NCBI GenBank assembly: GCA_017304135.1
Contig: JAFLBB010000006.1
Location: 1 to 64,000, forward strand
Direction of reading: 5' to 3'
DNA: 64,000 nt
Source: Acidobacteriota bacterium
GTDB lineage: Bacteria > Acidobacteriota > Terriglobia > Bryobacterales > Bryobacteraceae
Shown here: positions 47,014-56,589 of the stretch, one piece after another
Position numbering within the stretch: the first letter of the stretch is position 1
How the letters are laid out: every line of letters starts with the position of its first letter
Notes under the pieces: model-generated
Told to the model about the DNA's origin: nothing
Seen by the model: the letters and a program-made list of their open reading frames with translations, nothing else
Database searches by the model: none
Translations under genes and position numbers: made by a program

Positions 47014-48435
47014 ATGGACCGCAGAGCTTTCCTTCGAACGGCCGCCAGCACAGCCTCAACCGCAGCATTCGCACAACGAGCGGGTGGTGTGGGTGAAGAC
47101 AGGCCGAACATCATCTTCCTGCTTACCGACGACCATAAGCTGGATGCGCTCGGCTGCATGGGCAACCGCATCATCCAGACGCCAAATCTGGACCGCATGG
47201 CCGCCGAAGGCGTGACCTTCGATCAGCACTGCGTGACCACGGCCATCTGCATGACGTCGCGGGCGAGCATCTTCACAGGGCTTTATGCGCGGGCACACAG
47301 GATCTGGGATTTTCAGAAACCGTTCAGCGCCGAACAGATGCGGCGCACCTACCCGGAACTGCTGCGCGCGGCCGGCTACCACACGGGCTTCATCGGCAAG
47401 TACGGCGTGGGCGCGGGCGAGACGATGCCGGCGCAGCGGTTCGATTTCTGGCGCGGCGTGCCGGGGCAGGGGCCGCGATTCCCGCGGTATCAAGGACGCG
47501 AAGTGCATGTCACGGAGATGTTCGGCGGGCAGGCGCTGGAGTTCCTTGACCAGGCGCCGAAGGAGAAACCGTTCTGCCTGTCGGTGAGTTTCAACGTGCC
47601 CCATGTGGACGACAACAGCCCGGAGCAGTTCCGGCCAGGCAAATCGACCGAGGGCATGTATGACGGTATGAAGTTCCCCTGGCCGAAGACCGCGGACACG
47701 CGCTACATCGAGCAGATGCCAATTGAGGTGCAGCGCTCAGAGAACCGCAGGCGCTGGGCGGTGCGATTCGGAACACCAGAGCTGTTCCAGAGCAGCATGC
47801 GGAAATACTACCGGCTGATCACGGAAGTGGACACGCAGGTCGGCTTGCTGCGGCGCAAGCTGCAGGAGCAGGGGCGCGACCGCAACACGGTCATCCTGTT
47901 CACGGGCGATCATGGCTTCTACCTGGGTGAGCATGGGTTGGCGGGGAAGTGGTTCATGCACGAAGAGTCGATCCGCACGCCGCTGGTGGTGTACGATCCG
48001 CGGTTGCCGGCACGGCGGCGCGGGGCGCGCGTGGCCGAAACGACATTGAACATCGACTTCCATCCGACGATGCTCTCAATGGCTGGCGTGCGCGCGCCTG
48101 ACGGTACGATGGGACGCGATTTCTCACCCCTCCTGCGCGGTGAGCGGACGCCCTGGAGAAGCGAGTTCTATTACGAACACAACTTCTCCAACAACGGCTG
48201 GATTCCCTCGACCGAGGGGGTCCGTACGGACGAATGGAAGTACACCTTGTATACGGACTGCCAACCGCAATACGAGGAGTTGTTTGACCTGCGCAACGAC
48301 CGACTGGAGGAGCGCAACCTGGCGAAAGCCGCCGATCAGGCTCAGCGGATCGCGGCGATGCGGGCGCGCTACCGGCAATGGCAGGCGTCTATTGACCAGT
48401 GGAGGGAAGGCGCGCTGTGGAGCGAACCGGCCTGA
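47014..48435 (+). CDS. Tat-exported sulfatase
   Basis: 473 residues. The Tat signal begins MDRRAFLRTAAST. The catalytic formylglycine site is CMTSRASIFTG; it is C-x-T-S-R where many sulfatases have C-x-P-S-R. Metal ligands are visible as FLLTDDHK and FTGDHGFYLGEHG. The family hydrolyses sulfate esters of polysaccharides outside the cytoplasm. Maturation needs an FGE or anSME enzyme that is not in the window. It is divergent from metH. The ATG directly precedes the signal and has no evident ribosome binding site. Confidence 0.93.
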   Translation: MDRRAFLRTAASTASTAAFAQRAGGVGEDRPNIIFLLTDDHKLDALGCMGNRIIQTPNLDRMAAEGVTFDQHCVTTAICMTSRASIFTGLYARAHRIWDFQKPFSAEQMRRTYPELLRAAGYHTGFIGKYGVGAGETMPAQRFDFWRGVPGQGPRFPRYQGREVHVTEMFGGQALEFLDQAPKEKPFCLSVSFNVPHVDDNSPEQFRPGKSTEGMYDGMKFPWPKTADTRYIEQMPIEVQRSENRRRWAVRFGTPELFQSSMRKYYRLITEVDTQVGLLRRKLQEQGRDRNTVILFTGDHGFYLGEHGLAGKWFMHEESIRTPLVVYDPRLPARRRGARVAETTLNIDFHPTMLSMAGVRAPDGTMGRDFSPLLRGERTPWRSEFYYEHNFSNNGWIPSTEGVRTDEWKYTLYTDCQPQYEELFDLRNDRLEERNLAKAADQAQRIAAMRARYRQWQASIDQWREGALWSEPA

Positions 48436-48471
48436 GGGCCACGTCCACCCCACGCGCAACCTTTTGGTTGC

Positions 48472-48789
48472 CTACCGTTTCTTCTGCGTTTGCGCGTCGT
48501 GTTTTTCCTTGGCGATCTTGCCGCTCAGGGCATCCTGTTTGGCTTCGATCTTGGCGCGCTCGGCGGGGGTGAGCCCTGGGCCGTCAATGCGGTCCTTCAC
48601 GATTTCGCGGTGAAGCTTGCGCTCTTTCTGTTCGATCTTGCGGGCTTCACGCTTGGTGAGCTCGCCGGATTCAACTCCTTCTTGAATGCGCTTCTGCTGG
48701 TTCTTCTGGCGCTCGGCCGGGCGGTCGGCAGCACCGAGGCTGGCGGCGGCGAGCAGCGCGGCGATGGTGAGGGAAAGCATGCGTTTCAT
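48472..48789 (-). CDS. Small secreted charged helical protein, tandem paralogue 1
   Basis: 105 residues with a signal peptide (MKRMLSLTIAALLAAASLGA). The mature part is highly charged and helical: QKRIQEGVESGELTKREARK and GLTPAERAKIEAKQDALSG. CAGGAG lies about 10 bases before the ATG. It aligns along its whole mature length with the next gene at 48823-49134. Function is unknown; such proteins occur in periplasms of many Gram-negative bacteria. Confidence 0.82.
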   Translation of the reverse strand: MKRMLSLTIAALLAAASLGAADRPAERQKNQQKRIQEGVESGELTKREARKIEQKERKLHREIVKDRIDGPGLTPAERAKIEAKQDALSGKIAKEKHDAQTQKKR

Positions 48790-48822
48790 GGTGGCTGGAC
48801 TCCTGAGTGATTCTAGCCGAAG

Positions 48823-49134
48823 CTAGCGGTATTGTCCGTCGCGGCGCTGGCGGGCGATGTCGCGCGAGAGTGAATCCTGCAGGGCATCGATCTTGACGCG
48901 TTCGCGGAGGGTGAGTCCGCGGCCGTCGCGCATGTCGCGGCGGATGGTGCGTTGGATGGCTGTGTCGCGGGCCTGAAGGCGAGCCGCTTCGATGCGTGTG
49001 AGGCCGCCACCCCGGGCGCCGGCGACGATGCGGCGCTGGTTGGCAGCCTGCTGGTGGCCGATGGGACCGGCAGCCTGCAGGCCGATCGCGCTGATGGCTC
49101 CGAAGACAATAGCGATTCGTAACAGAGTGTTCAT
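48823..49134 (-). CDS. Small secreted charged helical protein, tandem paralogue 2
   Basis: 103 residues with a signal peptide (about 1-21). The mature part repeats the pattern of paralogue 1 (NQRRIVAGARGGGLTRIEAA, GLTLRERVKIDALQDSLSR). The shared blocks are a helix, an LT turn, a helix, a GLT turn and a helix. Here most lysines are replaced by arginines. GGAGG precedes the ATG. The two genes are 33 bp apart and likely share a transcript. Confidence 0.8.
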   Translation of the reverse strand: MNTLLRIAIVFGAISAIGLQAAGPIGHQQAANQRRIVAGARGGGLTRIEAARLQARDTAIQRTIRRDMRDGRGLTLRERVKIDALQDSLSRDIARQRRDGQYR

Positions 49135-49252
49135 CGTGCATCCTCCTGCACGGTCAAACGCGGCAATGAGGAGGAAGTTGCGCGAAACAATTTCCTTTGA
49201 GTTGTGTTATGCGCCCCGGTTTGACGAGGGGAATCGCTTGCGATGGGGGCAT

Positions 49253-49270
49253 TGTGACCAATCCGTCACA
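49253..49270. promoter_or_regulatory. Inverted repeat TGTGAC-N6-GTCACA upstream of the TIGR03437/TonB run
   Basis: Perfect 6-bp arms at 49253-49258 and 49265-49270. It lies between the divergent small secreted genes and the TIGR03437 gene, 138 bp before its start. The TGTGA half-sites are 8 bases apart, two more than a standard CRP site, so another regulator may use it. Confidence 0.35.
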
Positions 49271-49407
49271 TCTCAGTCATTTGAAATAAACGGCCCCCCG
49301 CTACCATCGCACTTGTTGTTCACACGGGACCAAGCCCAGTCTCTCCTTCCGCCGAGCCGGGCTGTCCCTCCCCCTACAGAACATCCTTTCCTGATCGAGG
49401 AGCATTC

Positions 49408-50166
49408 ATGAAACCATCCGCCCTGCCGCTTGCGCTGATGTTGTGTCTATCCGCGGCAAGTTTTGCGCAGACGCCCGGCCCGGTGGCCGTGGTGAACTAT
49501 GCCGGCTACACGGGAGATTTCCCGGTGGCTCCGGGGTCGATCGCCAGCGCGTACGGCACATTCACGGGTGTGGCGACAACTTCGGCTGCCACGCTCTCGC
49601 CGATGCCCAAGACGCTGGCCGGCGTGAGCTTAAAGGTGAATGGCGTGGACGCGCCGCTCTATTTCGTATCGAGCAGCCAGATCAATTTCGTTGTGCCGGC
49701 TTCGACGCCGCTCGACAAGCAGACCGTGGAAGTGGTGCAGGGCGGCAACGTCATTGCCCGCGGCACGGTGAAGGTGTTCGACATCGCCCCCGGACTCGCG
49801 CAGAGTGACGTGCAGAGTACCGGCCAAGGCATCCTTCAAAACCAGGACTTCTCCATCAACAGTTCGGCCGCGCGAGCCAAGCGCGGCGAGATCATTCAGA
49901 TCTACGCGACCGGTTGTGGGGCCACCAATCCAGCAATTCCGGATGGCGCGCCTCCTGCAACGCTCTCCCCCGCCGCTGCCTCTGTGAAGGCGTTCATTGA
50001 CGTTCGTGAAGTAGGTGTGCAGTTCGCGGGCGCGCATCCGCAGTTTCCCGGCATCTGCCAGGTGAATGCGGCCGTGCCCGACGTCGCTTCCATCACGGGC
50101 CGCGTGACGTTGTTCATTACGGTGAACGGAGTGGCGAGCAATCCGGTGTCGTTCTGGGTGGAGTAA
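49408..50166 (+). CDS. Secreted TIGR03437-module protein
   Basis: 252 residues: a signal peptide (to about 21, ending SFAQ) and one TIGR03437 module that fills the rest. Marks are VNYAGYTGDFPVAPGSIASA, LAGVSLKVNGVDAPLYFVSS, SQINFVVPA and IIQIYATGCGATNPAIPDG. GAGGAG precedes the ATG by 6 bases. It is 30 bp ahead of the TonB receptor gene in the same direction. The role is unknown; substrate capture at the surface is one possibility. Confidence 0.86.
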   Translation: MKPSALPLALMLCLSAASFAQTPGPVAVVNYAGYTGDFPVAPGSIASAYGTFTGVATTSAATLSPMPKTLAGVSLKVNGVDAPLYFVSSSQINFVVPASTPLDKQTVEVVQGGNVIARGTVKVFDIAPGLAQSDVQSTGQGILQNQDFSINSSAARAKRGEIIQIYATGCGATNPAIPDGAPPATLSPAAASVKAFIDVREVGVQFAGAHPQFPGICQVNAAVPDVASITGRVTLFITVNGVASNPVSFWVE

Positions 50167-50196
50167 GTCTCAATCCCCCATTTGGAACGAACCAAC

Positions 50197-52971
50197 GTGA
50201 CTATACAGAATGTGATTGCGAGGTCCCTTGTGGCAGGGCTTTTGGCCTTGGCCGCGTGGGGACAAACCCCGCCGGGAACGGTCAGCGGAAGCGTTTTTGA
50301 CGCTTCCAACGGTCAACCGGCAAAACAGGTGACCATCCGGACGGAAGGTCCTCAGCAGCAGACGGTGGAAGTGAACCAGGACGGCACGTTTCGCCTGAAC
50401 CTGGCGCCGGGCAAGTACATTTTGCGGCTCACGTCGCCACTGTACATGGACGCCGCGGTCGAGGATCTCGACGTCAACTCGGGCGAGGTGGCCGAAGCGA
50501 GCACGGTGATGGCGCCCAAGGGCCAGTCCACAGTGGTGGACGTGGTGGAGCGCATCAGCGCGGTGGCCGCCACGGCAGAAGCGGCGCTCACCGAGCGCAA
50601 GCTCTCCGCCGTGGTCAGCGATTCGTTGAGCAACGAAGAGTTGAAGTCGGGTCCGGCATCGGATGCGGCCGGGGCGCTGGAAAAAGTGACCGGCGTGTCG
50701 GTGGTGGATGGCGGCTATGTCTTTGTGCGCGGGCTGGGCGAGCGCTATTCGTCGACGATGCTGAACAACGCCATGCTGCCGACAACGGAGCCGGAGCGGC
50801 GCGTGGTGCCGCTCGATCTCTTCCCTGCCTCGCTGATCGACAACATCAAAGTACTCAAGACCTACAGCCCTGACCTGCCGGGTGAGTTCTCCGGCGGCCT
50901 GGTTCAGATGACAACGGTTGAATTCCCGGCGCAGAAGACGCTGAACGTAAGCGTCAGTTACGGATTCAATACCCAAACCACGTTTAATCGCTTTCTTGGC
51001 CAGTCCACCAATAGCACGGGCGAGGCGCTTGGCTTCGGCGCTTCGGCGCGTGACCTGCCGGGTTCGATCCCGGCGGACAAGCGGCTCTTCGTGGGCAATT
51101 TCACTGACCAGGAGTTCCAGCAGTTCGGCCGTTCCATGCCGCGGCAATATGAGGTGACGCCGATCCGTTCGATGCGTCCGAGCCAGACCTACTCGGTGTC
51201 GGGCGGCAACAGCTACGGCAAACTCGGCGTGGTGGGTGCACTGACCTTTAGCAGTTCGCCGCAGCACATCAATGAAGCGCGGCGGTTCCTGGTGAACTCC
51301 GGCGGCGGGCGGCCGCAGATCTTCAGCGATTACTCCGATTTCAACACCGACACCGAGGGCGTGCGGATGGGCGCTGTGCTCAACGCCGCTTACCGGCTGA
51401 ACCCCAACAACAAGCTGTTATTCCGCAACATGCTGACGCGCGATAGCGATCAGCAGTCACGTGTGTTCACGGGGTTGAATGGCGGCAACAACCAGGATGT
51501 GCGGTCGACGCGCCTGCAGTGGGTGGAGCGGCAGTTGTTCTCCACCGGCGTTGAGGGCGAGCACGCAGTGGCCAGCCTCGGCAACAGCCTCTTCTTCTGG
51601 CAGTTCACCTATTCGTTGTCGAATCGCAACGAGCCGAACCTGGTGGAGACCATTCGCGGCCGCGAGACGGGCAGCGATCAGCAGTTCCGCTTCCTCAACC
51701 TTCCGGAGAGCGGCCTGCACTTCTTCAGCAAGCTGAACGACAAGATCTATGAGCCGCAGGGCGGGTGGTCGAAGCCGTTTTTCAGTGGTCCGGTGAGCGG
51801 CATCTTCAAGCTGGGATTCCGCGGCACAATGCGGCGGCGCGACTTTGACAGCCGCCGCTTTCGCTTCTTCCCCGTGCGCGCGCAGACGATCAATTTCGAT
51901 GCGCCGACCAGCGTCGTGCTGGGCGATGCCAACATCCGGCCTGATGGCTTTGTGATGCGCGAGATCACGCGCGGCACCGACAAGTACACGGCGAACATGG
52001 ACATCTATGGCGGCTTCGCGATGGTGGACCTGGCGCTAGGGCCGAAATGGCGCCTGGTGGCCGGCTTCCGCATCGAGGACGCCAACATCCAGGTGCGCAC
52101 CATTGACCCGCTGGTGCCGGGAATGCAACCTGCCCTGGCCAACCTGGTGAACCGCGACTGGCTGCCTTCGGTAAACGCCATCTACGCGCTCAACAAGCGC
52201 CAGAATCTGCGCTTCAGCTATGGACGCACGGTGAACCGGCCGGACTTCCGCGAGCTGTCGCCGTTTGAGTTCACCAACATCGTGGGCGGCTATTCAACGG
52301 TTGGCAACCCGGACCTGAAGCGCGCCGTGATCGACAACTACGACGCGCGCTGGGAGTGGTTCCTGGGCGGCAACCAGTTGCTGGCCGCCAGCTACTTCCA
52401 CAAACGCTTCAAGGACCCGATCGAGCAGATCTACCGGCCGACGGCGTCGGAGTTGCGGCAGAGTTTCATCAACGTTGCGGGGTCGGTGAACCAGGGCCTG
52501 GAATTGGAATACCGGCAGGGGATGGCGCGATTTTCACCGAAACTGAGGGCCTTCGCGCTGCAATCGAACTTCACCTATGTCGATTCGAAGGTGGACATTC
52601 CGGTGGACCGCTTCCCGCAGCTCACTTCGCGCAACCGCCCGCTGGTGGGCCAGTCGCGCTACCTGTTCAACGTGATCAGCGAATGGAACCAGCCGAAGTG
52701 GCGCTCCAATGCGCGCTTCTACCTGAACACGGTGTCGCGCCGGCTGACTGACGTGGGGACGTTCCGATTGCCCGACGTGTACCAGGAACGCCAGGCGTTT
52801 GTTGACGTCGTCTACCAGTTCGCGCTGTCGGAAAACGGCAAGTGGAACATGCGCTTCAGCGCGGAGAACCTGACCGACAACCGCTACAAATACACGCAGG
52901 CCGATTTCATCGTGCGCGATTTCCGAATCGGGCGGACGTTCACCATCGGCACCAGCTACAGCTTTTATTGA
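50197..52971 (+). CDS. TonB-dependent receptor with carboxypeptidase-regulatory-like N-terminal domain
   Basis: About 924 residues. Signal peptide, then a carboxypeptidase-regulatory-like domain (PPGTVSGSVFDASNGQPAKQ), a plug domain (GPASDAAGALEKVTGVSVV, YVFVRGLGERYSSTMLNN) and an outer-membrane barrel ending in an aromatic residue (TIGTSYSFY). It should import a large substrate across the outer membrane with TonB energy. The start is uncertain: GTG 50197 and TTG 50182 are both in frame and neither has a ribosome binding site. The beta-helix protein follows 72 bp later and is probably its partner. Confidence 0.9.
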   Translation: MTIQNVIARSLVAGLLALAAWGQTPPGTVSGSVFDASNGQPAKQVTIRTEGPQQQTVEVNQDGTFRLNLAPGKYILRLTSPLYMDAAVEDLDVNSGEVAEASTVMAPKGQSTVVDVVERISAVAATAEAALTERKLSAVVSDSLSNEELKSGPASDAAGALEKVTGVSVVDGGYVFVRGLGERYSSTMLNNAMLPTTEPERRVVPLDLFPASLIDNIKVLKTYSPDLPGEFSGGLVQMTTVEFPAQKTLNVSVSYGFNTQTTFNRFLGQSTNSTGEALGFGASARDLPGSIPADKRLFVGNFTDQEFQQFGRSMPRQYEVTPIRSMRPSQTYSVSGGNSYGKLGVVGALTFSSSPQHINEARRFLVNSGGGRPQIFSDYSDFNTDTEGVRMGAVLNAAYRLNPNNKLLFRNMLTRDSDQQSRVFTGLNGGNNQDVRSTRLQWVERQLFSTGVEGEHAVASLGNSLFFWQFTYSLSNRNEPNLVETIRGRETGSDQQFRFLNLPESGLHFFSKLNDKIYEPQGGWSKPFFSGPVSGIFKLGFRGTMRRRDFDSRRFRFFPVRAQTINFDAPTSVVLGDANIRPDGFVMREITRGTDKYTANMDIYGGFAMVDLALGPKWRLVAGFRIEDANIQVRTIDPLVPGMQPALANLVNRDWLPSVNAIYALNKRQNLRFSYGRTVNRPDFRELSPFEFTNIVGGYSTVGNPDLKRAVIDNYDARWEWFLGGNQLLAASYFHKRFKDPIEQIYRPTASELRQSFINVAGSVNQGLELEYRQGMARFSPKLRAFALQSNFTYVDSKVDIPVDRFPQLTSRNRPLVGQSRYLFNVISEWNQPKWRSNARFYLNTVSRRLTDVGTFRLPDVYQERQAFVDVVYQFALSENGKWNMRFSAENLTDNRYKYTQADFIVRDFRIGRTFTIGTSYSFY

Positions 52972-53043
52972 CGCGGGGCGCGCCAGCCGCGCTCCGCCAA
53001 CACAGAACACGGCCGCAAGGGCCAAGGAAAGGACTGATACGAA

Positions 53044-54822
53044 ATGCGAACTCGCATCCTCGCCATCGCCGCACTGGGAACGCTCGGACTTCAGGCGTTC
53101 GCAGCCTCCAGCGAGCGCGGCTTCCAGTTCCTGTCGGCGTCGGAAGCCGCCAGTGAACTCGGAGCTGTGATTCAGACCGGCTCGTCGGCCGCCATGTGGG
53201 TGTGGACCGACAAAGTGGTCTACAGCCCCGGTGATCAAGTCACGGTGCGCTGGACGGTGAAGCCGAACAACGACTTCTATCCGTACACGATCGTGGCCTA
53301 CCGCCAGAACAACCAGACGGGCGCGAAGAGCTACCTGCCGAACAACAACTCGACAGCCACCGACATCTTCGGCAACACGGTGGACCAGGGCTTCCGCATC
53401 ACGCGACTGCCGGCGGCCAACAAAGCGGTGATCGTCGGCCAGGGCGGTTCGGTGGTGAGCTCCACGCTGACCGTGCCGAACGAGTTGGGCATGCACACCA
53501 TCGTCGTGCAACTGCGCGATTACAGCGGCGGGCGGGTGCTCAAAGCCGCCTATTGGAAGCTGGGCGTGGTGAGCGCGCAGGAAGATCTGCCGTCGAACAT
53601 CACCGAGAGCCGCACGCTGACCAACGACAAAGCCTACCGCATCCGCGGCATCGTCACGGTGCGCAACAACGCCACGCTGACGGTGAACCCAGGCACCTTC
53701 CTCATCGGCCAGCCCGGTTCGCAGCCGCCGTCGGTGCTGCTGGTGGCCACCAACGGCAAGCTCGTCGCCGAGGGTACCAAATCGCGGCCGATCATCATGA
53801 CCTCGTCGCAGGCCGTGGGTTCCCGCCAGCGCGGCGATTGGGGCGGGCTGATCATGCTCGGCCAGGCGCCGATCAACGATCCGGGCGGCAAGCTGACCAT
53901 CGAGGGCCTGCCCGAGCTGCCGGAAACCAATTATGGCGGTTCGGATGCCAACCACAACTGCGGTTCGCTGAAGTACGTGCGCGTGGAGTTCGCCGGTTCC
54001 CTGCTCCGCCCCAACGAAGAGACCAACTCGTTCACCTGGGGCGCTTGCGGCAAGGCTACGAAGGCGGAGTACCTGCAAGCTTCCTACGGCCTGGACGACT
54101 CCTTTGAGTGGTTCGGCGGCACGATGGACGCCAAGTACCTGGTAGGCGCTTTCGGCGCAGACGATTACTTTGACGGCCAGATCGGCTGGTCGGGGCGCGT
54201 ACAGTTTGGCGCGGTGATCGCCAACTCCGACCTTTCCAACCGCGGCATGGAGATGGACAACTACGAACGCGACTTCGCCGCCAAGCCGCTGGGCAAGCCC
54301 ACGTTCTACAACCTCACCTTCATCGGCAACGCCGCCAACGGTTTTGACGAATCCGACTCGCCCTGCCTCTACTTCCGGCGCGGCGCGGGCGGCATCTACA
54401 ACAACATCATCTGCCAGAACTGGACCACGCGCGGCGTGGGCGGCGCCAACCTCGACGCCATCCAGCCCAACATCGACAACGGCGACTTCAACATGAACGG
54501 CATCCTTCTCTGGGAGAACGGCAAGAACACGACGCCGGCGGCGGCCAGTACCCTCGCCGGACAGGTGCTCGCCGGCCTTCAGGCCTTTGCCGGCAGCAGC
54601 CGCAACTTCCTTGTCGCCGACCCGCTGCTGGCCCGGCCGCTCGAATACAGCGATCCGGACTTGCGTCCCGCGCCGAATTCACCGGCCTACCGCGCCAGCT
54701 TCGTGCAGCCGCCCGACGATGGTTTCTTCGATCAGTCCGCCACCTACATTGGCGCCTTCGATCAATCCAACTGGATGGAGGAATGGACACAGCTGGTGCA
54801 GGAGCAGGATCTGAAACCCTAA
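53044..54822 (+). CDS. Secreted parallel beta-helix-like protein paired with the TonB receptor
   Basis: 592 residues. Signal peptide MRTRILAIAALGTLGLQAFA, then a beta domain (about 45-170). From about 190 a long repetitive region suggests a right-handed beta-helix (RGIVTVRNNATLTVNPGTFL, KPTFYNLTFIGNAANGFDES). AAAGGA stands about 9 bases before the ATG. Its likely job is substrate binding or presentation for the receptor upstream. No catalytic motif is apparent. A strong terminator follows the gene. Confidence 0.85.
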   Translation: MRTRILAIAALGTLGLQAFAASSERGFQFLSASEAASELGAVIQTGSSAAMWVWTDKVVYSPGDQVTVRWTVKPNNDFYPYTIVAYRQNNQTGAKSYLPNNNSTATDIFGNTVDQGFRITRLPAANKAVIVGQGGSVVSSTLTVPNELGMHTIVVQLRDYSGGRVLKAAYWKLGVVSAQEDLPSNITESRTLTNDKAYRIRGIVTVRNNATLTVNPGTFLIGQPGSQPPSVLLVATNGKLVAEGTKSRPIIMTSSQAVGSRQRGDWGGLIMLGQAPINDPGGKLTIEGLPELPETNYGGSDANHNCGSLKYVRVEFAGSLLRPNEETNSFTWGACGKATKAEYLQASYGLDDSFEWFGGTMDAKYLVGAFGADDYFDGQIGWSGRVQFGAVIANSDLSNRGMEMDNYERDFAAKPLGKPTFYNLTFIGNAANGFDESDSPCLYFRRGAGGIYNNIICQNWTTRGVGGANLDAIQPNIDNGDFNMNGILLWENGKNTTPAAASTLAGQVLAGLQAFAGSSRNFLVADPLLARPLEYSDPDLRPAPNSPAYRASFVQPPDDGFFDQSATYIGAFDQSNWMEEWTQLVQEQDLKP

Positions 54823-54850
54823 GCCCACTTCGTTCACGCTGAACGTTCCA

Positions 54851-54888
54851 GCCGGGGACCCCTCACGTGGGTCTCCGGCCTTTTTTTT
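54851..54888 (+). terminator. Rho-independent terminator after the beta-helix gene
   Basis: Arms GCCGGGGACCC (54851-54861) and GGGTCTCCGGC (54869-54879) pair, with one mismatch position, around a short loop. Eight T follow at 54881-54888. It lies 29 bp past the stop and ends the receptor/beta-helix transcript. Confidence 0.88.
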
Positions 54889-54971
54889 GCGGACTGAGGC
54901 AATCACCGCGCCGCGGCGGCTGTTTTTTGAACAGACTGGTTGCAGGGAGGAGGAATGGGAACCAGCGCCGG

Positions 54972-55568
54972 TCAGGCGCTTTTTGATGGAGGCAGCAGGA
55001 TGGGCTGAGGTGAAGGGGAGGCGCGGCGGCCGGTGAGGCGCGACGAGCTTCGCCGCGAGGTCATGATGCCAGGTTCGTGCCAAAAGCCGTGCTTGGCGGC
55101 ACGCACGAGGTCAGAGACGCGGATGGGAGCCAGGTTCAGTTCCGGCGACAGGAAGGGCAGGCCCTGAAGCACAACCAGTTCCAGGAGGGCGACCGAAAGC
55201 CACAGTAGCCAGGCTTCCCGCGGGACACCGAACCCGGCCAGAAAACCGGCGCTGGCAGCGGTCAGGAACATCAGAATCAGGGAACCCCAGCTGAGGCCGT
55301 AGACGCCAAAGTGGCGCGCCCAGTAGCGGGAAAAGAGGGCATCGACATCGACGTGGAAGTGGGAGCTGAAGGCTTCAAAGAACTCAATCGCTTCGTCGTC
55401 GTTCAGGCCGAGGTCTTCCCGCAGTCGCTGATCGAGCTGCATCCGGCGCGGGTTGCGCCCGAGGCGGCCGGCCACGAACAGAGAGACGCGGTCCTCAAGC
55501 GAGGCGGGCTCAACAGCCTGCCGCCGCCCAGGACCAAAATGACTGTTGATCGCGGGAGAGGTTGCCAC
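54972..55568 (-). CDS. DUF1493-like protein with two membrane segments
   Basis: 198 residues. The N-terminal 25-85 is a DUF1493/acyl-carrier-like piece (LDQRLREDLGLNDDEAIEFFEAFSSHF). Two hydrophobic helices follow at about 93-112 and 120-138. The end is basic and Ser/Pro-rich. DUF1493 is related to acyl carrier proteins, but no DSL serine is present here, so it should not carry a phosphopantetheine. The GTG at 55568 has GGAGAG 6 bases upstream. Function is unknown. Confidence 0.8.
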   Translation of the reverse strand: MATSPAINSHFGPGRRQAVEPASLEDRVSLFVAGRLGRNPRRMQLDQRLREDLGLNDDEAIEFFEAFSSHFHVDVDALFSRYWARHFGVYGLSWGSLILMFLTAASAGFLAGFGVPREAWLLWLSVALLELVVLQGLPFLSPELNLAPIRVSDLVRAAKHGFWHEPGIMTSRRSSSRLTGRRASPSPQPILLPPSKSA

Positions 55569-55779
55569 AGTGTTCTCTCCATAGCATGAAGAAACATTCG
55601 GTAATCAACAATCCCGTACCAGGGGGGTCTGGTAACAGAACCGACCCCATCTAGTACTGGTACCGCTGGTGCTTCCGCGACAGTGGCCGGACGCGGAGAG
55701 ACTCCCTGCCGGACGAGCGCCGGCGACCGGAAGGGAGGGAGCCGGCCCGTCAAGCGCAACGGTCCGCGGGGCGCGAGCA

Positions 55780-56499
55780 TCAGGCCGAGGCGAGCCGCTC
55801 TGAGTTCTCCTGGGCCTGGCTCATCTCGTTGAAGCTGTAGCCGAAGCCCCGCACGGAGCGGATGTAGCCGGGGCCGGTGGAGTCGAGTTCGATTTTCTGG
55901 CGCAGGCGGAGGACGTAGACGTCCACGGTGCGGTCCGTAACGGCGCGATCGTGTCCCCAGACGGCGTCCAGGAGCTGCTCGCGGCTGAAGACAACGCCGG
56001 GGCGGGCCATGAGAAACTCCAGCAGCCGGAACTCGGTTGCGGTGAGCGCGATCTCCTGGCCGTCGCGGAAGACGCGGCACGAACTGCGGTCCAGTTCCAG
56101 GATGCCCGACTTCAGGGTCCGCTGCGGCGCCGATTGGGGCCGGAACTGGATCTTGATGCGGGCAATCAACTCGCGAATGAAGAAGGGCTTGACGATGTAG
56201 TCGTTGGCGCCCAGTTCGAGGCCCACGATGCGGTCGGCTTCGCTGGCGCGGGCGGTGAGGAAGATGATGGGGATGTGGGCCAGTTCCGGGCGCGCCCGGA
56301 TGCCCTTACAGATGTCGAGGCCGTCGGAGTCCGGCAGCATGATGTCGAGCAGGATGAGGTCCGGCCGCTCACGGCGGCAGAGGTCGATGGCGCCTTTGCC
56401 GGTCTGCGCCCCTACCATCTGAAAGCCTTCCTTTTCCAGGTTGTATTTCAACAAGGCGTAGAGGTCGGCGTCGTCCTCGATCAGCATGATTTTTTTCAT
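55780..56499 (-). CDS. OmpR/PhoB-family response regulator
   Basis: 239 residues: receiver domain (IEDDAD acidic pocket, phospho-Asp in LILLDIMLPDSDG, Thr in LTARAS, Lys in VKPF) and a winged-helix DNA-binding domain (TEFRLLEFLMARPGVVFSR, RTVDVYVLRLRQKIE). It should act with the histidine kinase gene 90 bp upstream on the same strand. The pair resembles PhoB/PhoR, but the target genes cannot be deduced from this window, so no symbol is given. Confidence 0.93.
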   Translation of the reverse strand: MKKIMLIEDDADLYALLKYNLEKEGFQMVGAQTGKGAIDLCRRERPDLILLDIMLPDSDGLDICKGIRARPELAHIPIIFLTARASEADRIVGLELGANDYIVKPFFIRELIARIKIQFRPQSAPQRTLKSGILELDRSSCRVFRDGQEIALTATEFRLLEFLMARPGVVFSREQLLDAVWGHDRAVTDRTVDVYVLRLRQKIELDSTGPGYIRSVRGFGYSFNEMSQAQENSERLASA

Positions 56500-56589
56500 G
56501 GTTCAGGTCTCGTCACCTACTAAGATACGGCTGCTTCCATGAATAAGCGATTACAAAACTGTCAAACTCAGGCTACGAACACCGCTCCG

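Noticed and set aside
54955-55010. 17-codon mini-gene with a perfect GGGAGGAGGA site on the plus strand
   Set aside because: It is very short, overlaps the end of the DUF1493-like gene on the other strand, and lies after a terminator, so chance is likely.
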